Shown here one piece after another: positions 52,675 to 64,000 of a stretch of 64,000 nucleotides of DNA (position 1 is its first letter; every line of letters starts with the position of its first letter). The position numbers and the translations under genes are program-made. The DNA comes from Xylocopa sonorina (Eukaryota > Arthropoda > Insecta > Hymenoptera > Apidae): NCBI RefSeq assembly GCF_050948175.1, contig NW_027490097.1, positions 1,116,001-1,180,000 on the forward strand, in the 5' to 3' direction. Under the pieces are notes generated by a model. That model was not told the origin of the DNA, made no database searches, and was given only the letters and a program-made list of their open reading frames with translations.

Positions 52675-54235
52675 TGTCACGTCCCGAGGTGCGGTTGCGC
52701 TCGCAACGGTGGCACAAAGTCGTAACCGTTCCCGAAAATAACGCGAATTGCGTCCGGACCGGGTTCGTTGGCGTTTCGGACTCGATAAAACGGTAATTAA
52801 CACTAAACTTACCTTGCGAAGGCTTGATTCCGCTGTCTGATTTCTCTTTCCAGGTACCTGGAGCGCCTTGGATCCGCAACCGGGATGGCGGCGGCGTACG
52901 GCTGGAACGGAGGTACGTCTACGGGAGTAAGCGTCCAGGCGGGTTGACTCCGGCTGGCAGGTATCGGCGTTTGGCCCTGACGATTGGCGACTCGTACGGG
53001 TCGTGCGGCGAAGGAAACCTCCTTCACAGGAACCAGGACTCGAACGTAGGAAATTGAATATTCTGATGCATCACCCACGTATTCCCGAGCGAGACGACGA
53101 ATGAACTCTCTCCTCCCCGCGCGTCATGTACGCTTTGTCGGAGGTGCAAGGCTCATCGAGAATACTTGAACTTCGGTTGAATACGGCACGGCTAAGCGTT
53201 GGTTCGCTCTAGCTTACCGGGATCGACCTGGGCGCAAGATATTCTGTACACGGTAGAAGTGAGGATGGAGCAACTAAGCGCTGGTTCGCTCTAGTCGTCG
53301 AGCCTCAAGACTATCGCAGATGAGATATGGAATTAGAATAATCGCGAGCGTACCCGTGGATTAGAATTAAGGAATTATATTTGAACTCGAATAAAGATAC
53401 TTTGAATCTGGTAAAAATAAACTATATTCTATGATTTCACTATACTAAATACACTTGACTAAGTTCTAAGTTACTGACTAGCGATTACAATGAGAATTAG
53501 AAATAGTATAAAGTATCGAATGGACTCCGCTATGGGAGTATGGATAGAGACGAATGCATTAGAGCTAATTGCTCGTTGCGAATGAGCCTATTGCTCGGAT
53601 CGGAAGTGCATCGTTCGGATGCTGGATTAGAACTCCTCGGTTCGGAGATGAGTTAGCAACTGGCTCTCGGATCTCGCGTCCGCGACCTCCTCGGGTCGCG
53701 CGGCGCGCGAGTCGCTGGGCCCTCGTGGTGGGGCGGACGGTCGGAGTAGGGCGGCCGCTCGGCCCTCGTGGTGGGGCGGCCGTTCGGAGTGGGGCGCGGC
53801 CTGCGTTAAGCGTGAGCCGCGAGCGTCGAGTGTGCGCGCGAGTGCACGGAACATAGCCGTGCATGAATGAAATATATACATATATTCACTTAAATCTAGG
53901 TGTGTGTTGGTGTGTATGTACATAGGTGAGTAGTGTCCTTATTCTAATCCCACATGTACGAGAAGTACGTATAGGGCTTCGTGATCGCTGGGGATTCGAC
54001 CCAGTATGTGTCGGAGAGCTCCTCGCCCTCGTAATACGGGGTGAAGTCCTCCCCCTCGTGTGTGGAGATCGCGCGTGGGCGCGGCATGCTGCATCCTTCT
54101 TCCCTCTCGTACCTTTGTCTCCTTCTGTAGGGACGGCGAGTCGGCGGGTGGCCCGTGTGCAGGGGCTCCGGATACGGATGCTGGGGATGATGAGGTGGAC
54201 GCCGGAGGGTGGCAGGCGGTACGCCTGACGTTACA
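52675..54235 (-). mobile_element. Solo LTR of the same Gypsy family, 1561 bp
   Basis: Reverse complement of the LTR described at 24508-26068, same length, with no internal region attached. Ends are GTTACA and TGTCAC with a perfect 4-bp ATAC duplication. Solo LTRs arise when the two LTRs of one element recombine and the interior is lost. It has one copy of the 27-bp unit. Its internal frame starts at 53156 (ATG) and is stopped by TGA at 53124-53126, from CGA in the other copies. The splice-donor GT is kept near 52811. Some variants match the 5' LTR and others the 3' LTR of the complete element. Confidence 0.96.
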
Positions 54236-54239
54236 ATAC
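54236..54239. repeat. Right target-site duplication of the solo LTR (ATAC)
   Basis: Second copy of ATAC, followed by AGTTCTAATGCTTC, the expected continuation of the satellite monomer. It fixes the LTR boundary and the 4-bp staggered cut of this family's integrase. Confidence 0.93.
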
Positions 54240-57200
54240 AGTTCTAATGCTTCTTAAATCGTCATATCGCCTCTCATTTCTATGTTTCATGATAAGGTAT
54301 AATATTCATTGCGAAGTGTCATGTATACCTCGTATTCCTTTCAAGAGAATGTAAATGCGACACTTCTTTGCTAGGAAGTAGCGTTTGCAGATGTCTACGT
54401 ATCGAACGAATAGATTTCTAATGCTTCTTAAATCGCCATATCGCATCTCATTTCTATGTTTCATGATAATGTATAATATTCACTGCGAAATGTCATGTAT
54501 ACCTCGCATACACTTCAAATGAATGTGAATGCGACACTTCCTTGCTAGCAAATAGCTTTTGCAGATGTCTACGTATCGAAGCATTAGAGTTCTAATGCTA
54601 CTCAAAACGTGATATCGCTACTTATTACTATGTTTCATGATAATAAATAATATTCATTGTGGAGTGTTATGTATACCTCGTATTCACTTCAAAGGAATGT
54701 AAATGCGACGCTTCCATGCTAGGAAATAGCGTTTGCAGATGTCTACGTATCGAAGCAATAGAGTTTTAATGCTTCTTAAAACGAGGTATCGCATGTCATT
54801 CCTATGTTTCATGATAAGATTTAATATTCATTGTGCAGTGATATGTATACCTCGCATTCACTTTAAAAGAATGTGAATGCGACACTTCCTTGCTAGGAAA
54901 TAGTGTTTGCAGATGTCTAAGTATCGAAGCAACAGAGTGCTAATTCTTCTTAATACGGGATATCGCATCTCATTTCTATGTTTCATGATAAGACATAATA
55001 TTCATTGCGAAGTGTCACTTATACCTCGCATACACTTCAAATGAATGTAAATGCGACACTTCGTTGCTAGGAAAGGGTGTTTGCAGATGTGTACGTATCG
55101 AAGCAACAGAGTGCTAATGTTTCTTAAAACGGGATATCGCATCTCATTTCTTTGTTTCATGATATGATATAATATTAATTGCAAATTGACGTGAATACGT
55201 CGTATTCACTTCATAAGAATGTAAATGCGACGCTTCCTTGCTAGGAAGTAGCGTTTGCAGATGTCTACGTATCGAGGCAGTAGTGCTCTAATGCTTCTTC
55301 AAACGCGATGTCGCATCTCATTTCTATGTTTCATGATAAGATATAATATCCATTCCGAAGTGTCATGTATACCTCGTATTCACTTCAAATGAATGTAAAT
55401 GCGACACTTCCTAGCTAGGAAGTAGCGTTTGCAGATGTCTGCGTATCGAAGCAATAGAGATCTAATGCTTCTTAAAACACGATATCGCATCTCATTTCTA
55501 TGTTTCATGATAAGATCTATTATTCATTGCGAAGTGTCACTTATACCTCGTACTCTCTTCAAATGATTGTAAATGCGACACATCCTTGCTAGGAAGTAGC
55601 GTTTGCAGATGTCTACGTATTGAGGCAATAGTGCTCTAATGCTTCTTCAAACGCGATGTCGCATCTCATTTCTATGTTTCATGATAAGACATAATATCCA
55701 TTCCGAAGTGTCATGTATACCTCGTATACACTTCAAAAGAATGTAAATGCGACACTTCCTTGCTAGGAAATAGCGTTTGCAGATGTCTTCGTATCGTAGA
55801 AACAAAGTTCTGACACTTCTTAAAACACGATATCGCATCTCATTACTAAGTTTCATGATAAGATATAATATTCATTGCGAAGTGTCATGTACACCTCCTC
55901 TTCACTTCAAAAGAATGTAAATGCGACACTTCCTTTCTAGGAAATAGCGTCTGCAGAGGTCTATGTGTCGTAGCAATAGAGTTCTAACGCTTCTTAAAAC
56001 GCGATATCGTGTCTCACTTCTCTGCTTGATGATAAGATATAATATTCATTGCGAAGTGTCATGTATACCTCGTATTCACTTCAAAAGAATGTACATGCGA
56101 CACTTCCTTACTAGGAAATAGCGATTGCAGATGTCTCCGTATCGAAGCAATAGATTCCTAATGCTTCTTAAATCGCTATATCGCATCTCATTCCTTTGTT
56201 TCGTGATAAGGTATAATATTCATTGCGAAGTGACATGTATGCCTCTTATTCACTTCAAAAGAATGTAAACGCGACACTTCCTTGCTAGGAAATAGCGTTT
56301 CCAGATATCTGCGTATCGTTGCAATAGAGTTCTATCGCTTCTTAAAACTTGATATCGCATCTCATTTCTCTGTTTCATGATAAGATATTATATTCTTTGC
56401 GAAGCTTCACTTATACCTCGTATTCACATTAAATGAATGTAAATGTGAAACTTCCTTGCTAGGAAATAGCGTTTGCAGATGTCTACGTATCGTTGCAATA
56501 GAGATCTAATGCTTCTTAAATCGCGATATTGCATCTCATTCCCATGCTTCGTGACAAGATATAGTATTCGTTGTGTAGTGCTATGTATACCTCGTACTCA
56601 CTTCAAAAGAATGTAAATGCGACACTTCCTTCCCAGGAAATAGCGTTTGCAGAGCTCTATGTATCGTAGCAATAGAGTTCTAACGCTTCTTAAAACGCGA
56701 TATCGCATCACATTTCTATGCTTGATGATAAGATATAATATTCATTGCGAAATGTCATATATACCTCGTATTCACTTCAAAAGAATGTAAATGCGACACT
56801 TCCTTGCTAGGAAATAGCGTCTACATATATCTACGTATCGAAGCAATAGTGTTTTAATGCTTCTTAAGACGAGATATAGCATCTCATTTCTATGTTTCAT
56901 GATAAGGTATAATATTCATTGCGAAGTGTCGTGTATACCTCCTATTCACTTCAAAGGAATGTTAATGCGACACATCCTTGCTAGGAAATAGCGTTTGCAG
57001 ATGTCTTCGTACCGAAGCAATAAAATTCTATTACTTCTTAAAACGGGATATCGCATCTCATTTCTATGTTTCATGACAAGATATAATATTCGTTGCGTAG
57101 TGTCATGTTTACCTCGTATTCACTTCAAAAGAATGTAAATGCAATACTTCCTTGCTAGGAAATAGCGTTTGCAGATGTCTACGTACCGAAGCAATAAAAT

Positions 57201-60200
57201 TCTATTACTTCTTAAAACGGGATATCGCATCTCATTTCTATGTTTCATGACAAGATATAATATTCGTTGCGTAGTGTCATGTTTACCTCGTATTCACTTC
57301 AAAAGAATGTAAATGCAATACTTCCTTGCTAGGAAATAGCGTTTGCAGATGTCTACGTATCGTAGCAATAGATTTCTAATACTGCTTAAAACGCGATTTC
57401 GCATCTCACTTCTATGTTTCATGATAAGGTATAATATTCATTGCGAAGTGTCATGTACACCTCCTCTTCACTTCAAAAGAATGTAAATGCGACACTTCCT
57501 TTCTAGGAAATAGCGTTTGCAGAGGTCTATGTGTCGTAGCAATAGAGTTCTAACGCTTCTTAAAACGCGATATCGCATCTCACTTCTATGCTTGATGATA
57601 AGATATAATATTCATTGCGAAGTGTCATGTATACCTCGTATTCACTTCAAAAGAATGTAAATGCGACACTTCTTTACTAGGAAATATCGACTGCAGATGT
57701 CTCCGTATCGAAGCAATAGATTCCTAATGCTTCTTAAATCGCTATATCGCATCTCATTCCTTTGTTTCGTGATAAGATATAATATTCATTGCGAAGTGAC
57801 ATGTATGCCTCTTATTCACTTCAAAAGAATGTAAATGCGACACTTCCTTGCTAGGAAATAGCGTTTCCAGATATATGCGTATCGTAGCAATAGAGTTCTA
57901 TCGCTTCTTAAAACGCGATATCGCATCTCATTTCTCTGTTTCATGATAAGATATTATATTCTTTGCGAAGCTTCACTTATACCTCGTATTCACATTATAT
58001 GAATGTAAATGTGACACTTCCTTGCTAGGAAATAGCGTTTGCAGATGTCTACGTATCGTTGCAATAGGGTTCTAATGCTTCTATAAACGGGATATCGCAT
58101 CTCATTTCTATGTTTCATGATAAGATATAACATTCATTGCGAAGTGTCATGTATGCCTCGTATTCACTTCAAAAGAATGTAAATGCGACACTTCCTTGCT
58201 AGGAATTAGCGTTTCCAGATGTCTACGTATCGTAGCAATAGAGTTCTAGTGCTTCTTAAAACGCGATATCGCATCTCACTCCTATGTTTCATGATAAGAC
58301 ATAATATCCATTGCGAAATGTGATGTATACCTCGTATTCGCTTCAAAAGAGTGTTAGTGCGACAATAACTTGCTAGGAAATAGCGTTTGCAGATGTCTAA
58401 GTACCGAAACAATAAAGTTCCAATGATTCTTAAAACGTGATGTCGCACCTCATTTCCCTGTTTCATGATAAGATATAATATTCATTGCGAAGTGTCATGT
58501 ACACCTCGTATTCACTTCAAAAGAATTTAATGCGACTATTCCTTGCTATGAAATAGCGTTTCAGATGTCTACAAATCGTTGCAATAGAGATCTAATGCAT
58601 CTTAAAACGAGATGTCGCTTCTCGATTCTCTGTTTCATGATAAGATATAATATTCATTGCGAAGTGTCATGTATACCTCGTATTCACTTCAAAAGAATGT
58701 AAATGCGACACTTCCTTGCTAGGAAATAGCGTTTGCAGATGTCTACGTATCGTTGCAATAGGGTTCTAATGCTTCTATAAACGGGATATCGCATCTCATT
58801 TCTATGTTTCATGATAAGATATAACATTCATTGCGAAGTGTCATGTATGCCTCGTATTCACTTCAAAAGAATGTAAATGCGACTATTCCCTGCTAGGAAA
58901 TAGCGTTTGCAGATGCCTACGTATCGTAGCAATAGGGTTATAATTCTACTTAAATCGCGATATCGCATCTCATTTACATGTTTCGTAATAAGATATAATT
59001 TTCAGTGCGAACTGACATGTATACATCGTATTCACTTCAAAAGAATGTAAATGCGAAGTTTCCATTCTAGGAAATAGCGTTTTCAGATGTCTATGTATCG
59101 TAGCATTAGAGTCCTAATGCTTCTTAAAACGAGATGTCGCATTTCATTTCTATATTTCGAGATAAGATATAATATTCATTGCGAAATGTCATGTATACCT
59201 CGTATTCACTCCAAACGAGTGTAAATGCGACACTTCCTTGCTAGGAAATTGCGTATTCAGATGCCTACATATGGTAGGAATAGAATTCTAATGCTACTTA
59301 AATAGCGATATCGCATCTCATTTCTATATTTCGTGATAAGATGTAATATTCATTGCGAAGTGTCATGTACACCTCGTATTCACTTCAAAAGAATGTAAAT
59401 GCGACACTTCCATGCTAGGAAATAGCGTTTTCAGATGTCTACGTATCGTAGCAATAGAGTTCTAATGCTTCTCATAACGCGATATCGCATCTCATTTACA
59501 TGTTTCGTGATAAGATATAATTTTCATTGCGAACTGTTGTGTATACATCGTATTCACTTCAAAAGAATGTAAATGCGACACTTCCATGCTAGGAAATAGC
59601 GTCTGCAGATGTCTACGCGTCGAGGCAATAGAGTTCTAATGCTTCTTAAAACGCGATATCGCATCTCACTTCTATGTTTCATGATAAGATGTAATATTCA
59701 TTGCGAAGTGTCATGTACACCTCGTATTCACTTCAAAAGAATGTAAATGCGACACTTCCATGCTAGGAAATAGCGTTTTCAGATGTCTACGTATCGTAGC
59801 AATAGAGTTCTAATGCTTCTCAAAACGCGATATCGCATCTCACTTCTATGTTTCTTGATAATATATAATATTCATTGCGAAGTGTCATGTATACCTCGCA
59901 TACACTTCAAATGAATGTGAATGCGACAGATCCTGGCTAGGAAATAGTGTTTGCAGATATCAACGTATCGAAGCAATAGAATTCTACAGCTTCTTAAATC
60001 GCGATATCGCATCTCATATATACGTTTCATGATAAGATATAACATTCATTGCGAAGTGTCATGTATACCTCGTATTCCTTTCAAAAGAATGTAAATGCGA
60101 CACTTCCTTGCTTGGAAATAGCGTTTGCAGATGTCTACGTATCGCGGCATTAGAGTTCTAATGCTTCTAAAATCGCCATACCGCATCTCATTTCTATGTT

Positions 60201-63200
60201 TCATGATAAGATATAATATTCATTGTGCAGTGTTATGTATATCTCGTCTATACTTCAAATGAATGTAAATGCGACACTTCCTTGCTAGGTAATAGCGTTT
60301 GCAGATGTCTACGTATCGTGGCATTAGAGGTCTAATGCTTCTCAAAACGCGATATCGCTTCGTATTTCTATGTTTCATGATAATATATAATATTCATTGC
60401 GAAGTGTCATGTATACCTCGCATACACTTAAAATGAATGTAAATGCGACACTTCCCTGCTAGGAAATAGCGTTTGCAGATGTCTATGTATCGAAGCAATA
60501 GATTTCTAATGCTTCTTAAAATGAGATTTCGCATCTCATTACTATGTTTCATGATAAGATATAATATTCATTGCGAAGCGTCACTTATACCTCGTATTCA
60601 CATCAAATGAATGTAAATGCGACACTTCCTTGCTAGGAAATAGCGTTTGCAGATGTCTACGAATCGAGGCAATGGTGCTCTAATGCTTCTTAAAACGCGA
60701 TATCGCATCTCATTTCTATGTTTCATGATAAGATACAATATCCATTCCGAAGTGTCATGTTGACCTCGTATTCACTTCAAATGATTGTAAATGCGACGCT
60801 TCCTTGCTAGGAAGTAGCGTTTGCAGATGTCTACGTATCGAGGCAGTAGTGCTCTAATGCTTCTTCAAACGCGATGTCGCATCTCATTTCTATGTTTCAT
60901 GATAAGACATAATATCCATTCCGAAGTGTCATGTATACCTCGTATACACTTCAAAAGAATGTAAATGCGACACTTCCTTGCTAGGAAATAGCGTTTGCAG
61001 ATGTCTTCGTATCGTAGAAATATAGTTCTGACACTTCTTAAAACACGATATCGCATCTCATTACTAAGTTTCATGATAAGATATAATATTCATTGCGAAG
61101 TGTCATGTACACCTCCTCTTCACTTCAAAAGAATGTAAATGCGACACTTCCTTTCTAGGAAATAGCGTCTGCAGAGGTCTATGTGTCGTAGCAATAGAGT
61201 TCTAACGCTTCTTAAAACGCGATATCGTATCTCACTACTCTGCTTGATGATAAGATATAATATTCATTGCGAAGTGTCATGTATACCTCGTATTCACTTC
61301 AAAAGAATGTAAATGCGACTCTTCCTTACTAGCAAATAGCGACTGCAGATGTCTCCGTATCGAAGCAATAGATTCCTAATGCTTCTTAAATCGCTATATC
61401 GCATCTCATTCCTTTGTTTCGTGATAAGGTATAATATTCATTGCGAAGTGACATGTATGCCTCTTATTCACTTCAAAAGAATGTAAATGCGACACTTCCT
61501 TGCTAGGAAATAGCGTTTGCAGATATCTGCGTATCGTAGCAATAGAGTTCTATCGCTTCTTAAAACGCGATATCGCATCTCATTTCTCTGTTTCATGATA
61601 AGATATTATATTCTTTGCGAAGCTTCACTTATACCACGTATTCACATTAAATGAATGTAAATGTGACACTTCCTTGCTAGGAAATAGCGTTTGCAGATGT
61701 CTACGTATCGTTGCAATAGGGTTCTAATGCTTCTATAAACGGGATATCGCATCTCATTTCTATGTTTCATGATAAGATATAACATTCATTGCGAAGTGTC
61801 ATGTATGCCTCGTATTCACTTCAAAAGAATGTAAATGCGACACTTCCTTGCTAGAAAATAGCGTTTTCATATGTCTACGTATCGTAGTAATAGAGTCCTA
61901 ATGCTTCTTAAAACGAGATGTCGCATTTCATTTCTATATTTCGAGATAAGATATAATATTCCTTGCGAAATGTCATGTATACCTCGTATTCACTCCAAAC
62001 GAATGTAAATGCGACACTTCCTTGCTGGGAAATGGCGTCTACAGATGTCTACGTATCGTAGCAATAGAGTTCTAATGCTTCTTAGATCGCGATATCGCAT
62101 CTCATTTCTTTGTTTCGTGATAAGTTATAATATTAATTCCGAAGTGTCATGTATATCTCGAATTCACTTCAAAAGTATGTAAATGCGGCACTTCCATCCT
62201 AGGAAATAGCGTTTGCAGATGTCTACGTATCGTAGCAATAGAGTTCTAATGCTTCTCAAAACGCGATATCGCATCTCATTTATATGTTTCGTGATAAGAT
62301 ATAATATTCATTGCGAAGTGTCATGTATACCTCGTATTCACTTCAAAAGACTATAAGTGCGAAACTTCCATGCTAGGAAATAGCGTTTGCAGATGTCTAC
62401 GCATCGAGGCCATAGAGTTCTAATGCTTCTTAAAACGCGATATCGCATCTTTCTTCTATGTTTCATGGTAAGATATAATATTCATTGCGAACTGACATGT
62501 ATACCTCGTATTCAACTCAAAAGAATGTAAATGCGACTATTGCTTGCTAGGAAATAGAGTTTGCAGATGTCTACGTATCGTAGCAATAGAGTTCTAGTGC
62601 TTCTTAAAACGAGATGTCGCATTTCATTCATATGTTTCGTGATAAGATGTAATATTCATTGCGGAGTGTCATGTATACCTCCTATTCACTCCAAACGGAT
62701 GTAAATGCGACACTTCCATCCGGGGAAATGGCGTCTGCAGATGTCTACGCATCGTGGCAATAGAATTCTAATGCTTCTTAGATCGCGATATCGCATCTCA
62801 TTTCTATGTTTCGTGATAAGATATAGTATTGATTGCGACGCGCCATGTATACCCCGTATTCACTCAAAACGAATGTAAATGCGACATTTCCTTGCTAGGA
62901 AATAGCGTATTCAGATGTCTACGTATCGTTGCAATAGAGTTCTAATGCTACTTAAATCGCGATATCGCATCTCATTTATATGTTTCGTGATAATATATAA
63001 TATTCATTGCGAAGTGTCATGTATACCTCCTATTCACTTCATAAGAATGTGAATGCGACTATTGCTTGCTAGGAAATAGCGTTTGCAGATGTCTACGTAT
63101 CGAAGCAATAGAGTTTTAATGCTTCTTAAAACGCGATATCGCATCTCACTTATATGTTTCATGATAAGATATAATATTCAGTATATAGTATTCCTCGTAT

Positions 63201-64000
63201 TCACTTCTAAAGAATATAAATGCGACGTTTCCATCCTTAGGAATATCGTTTGCAGATGTCTACTTATCGTAGCAAAAGAGTCCTTATGTTTCTTAAAACG
63301 CGATGTCGCATCTCATTTCTGTGTTTCGTGATAAGATGTAATATTCATTGCGAAGTGTCATGTATACCTCGTATTCACTTCAAAAGAATGTAAATGCGAC
63401 TATTGCTTCCTAGGAAGTAGCGTTTGCAGATGTCTACGTATCGAAGCAATAGATTCCTAATGCTTCTTAAATCGCTATATCGCATCTCATTCCTGTGTTT
63501 CGTGATAAGGTATAATATTCATTGCGAAGTGACATGTATGCCTCTTATTCACTTCAAAAGAATGTAAATGCGACACTTCCTTGCTAGGAAATAGCGTTCC
63601 CAGATGCCTAAGTATCGAACCAATAGAGTTCTAATGCTTCTTAAAACGTGATGTCGCACCTCATTTCCCTGTTTCATGATAAGATATAATATTCATTGCG
63701 AAGTGTCATGTATACCTCGTATTCACTTCAAAGGAATGTAAATGCGGCACATCCAAGCTAGGAAATAGCGTTTGCATATGTCTACGTACAATAGCAGTAG
63801 AGTTCTAACACTGCATAAAACGCGATATCGCAATTCACTACTATGTTTCATGATAAGATATAATATTCAGTGCAATGTTTCACTTATACCTCGTATTCAC
63901 TTCAAATGAATGTAAATGAGACACTTCCTTTCTAGGAAATAGCGTTTGCAGATATCTTCGTATCGTAGCAATAGCGTTCTGACACTTCTTAAAACGCGAT
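54240..64000 (-). repeat. 174-bp satellite array, block 3b (minus polarity, divergent subfamily)
   Basis: About 56 monomers of the second subfamily, still in phase with block 3a after removal of the solo LTR. Copies differ by many point changes (for example ATAAGATGTAATATT, TTTCGTGATAAG, CCTCCTATTCAC). Longer-range similarity remains: 55647-55856 resembles 60865-61074, and 56150-56400 resembles 57705-57950 and 61365-61610. A 174-bp pair near 57010-57180 and 57184-57354 is nearly identical. No gene or other element is visible up to the window end. Confidence 0.95.

Noticed and set aside
1..64000. CRISPR array, because of regular repeats
   Set aside because: There are no unique spacers; the whole 174-bp unit repeats, and the elements are eukaryotic.
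1..64000. CENP-B-box-like motif in the satellite
   Set aside because: I looked for the TTCG....A..CGGG pattern and saw no recurrent match in either subfamily.

Overview
This is a eukaryotic heterochromatin window, not a bacterial one. About 53 kb of the 64 kb is one tandem satellite family with a 174-bp monomer, roughly 300 copies. The satellite is interrupted by one complete Ty3/Gypsy LTR retrotransposon and one solo LTR of the same family. There is no host protein-coding gene, tRNA, rRNA or CRISPR array that I can support. The reverse transcriptase and integrase resemble insect Gypsy elements, so an insect genome is the best guess (inference only). A long satellite array with nested retroelements suggests centromeric or pericentromeric DNA.

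Layout. Monomer polarity is given here by the strand whose reading frame stays open. 1-11653: satellite, minus polarity. 11654-11753: 100 N assembly gap. 11754-24507: satellite, plus polarity. 24508-33604: retrotransposon, plus strand. 33605-49913: satellite, plus polarity. About 49914: polarity flips back with no gap in the sequence. 49914-52674: satellite, minus polarity. 52675-54235: solo LTR, minus strand, flanked by a perfect 4-bp target duplication. 54236-64000: satellite, minus polarity. From 1 to about 47 kb the monomers are one well-homogenised subfamily with recent multi-monomer (higher-order) duplications of 3, 6, 12-14, 13 and about 20 monomers. From about 47 kb to the end a second, more divergent subfamily takes over.

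The retrotransposon is coding-intact: gag (443 aa, two CCHC zinc knuckles) and a pol frame (protease, RT, RNase H, D,D-35-E integrase with GPY motif) in the -1 frame. A canonical slippery heptamer, GGGAAAC, lies in the gag-pol overlap, followed after 6 nt by a predicted stem-loop. The last ~97 residues of Pol are encoded inside the 3' LTR. Its two LTRs differ in length (1561 and 1615 bp) and by about 13 substitutions, it has no exact target duplication, and the satellite phase is broken across it. It therefore looks like a product of recombination between two insertions. Each LTR also holds a ~115-codon frame that ends at a splice-donor consensus (degraded in the 3' LTR and, at its start, in the solo LTR).
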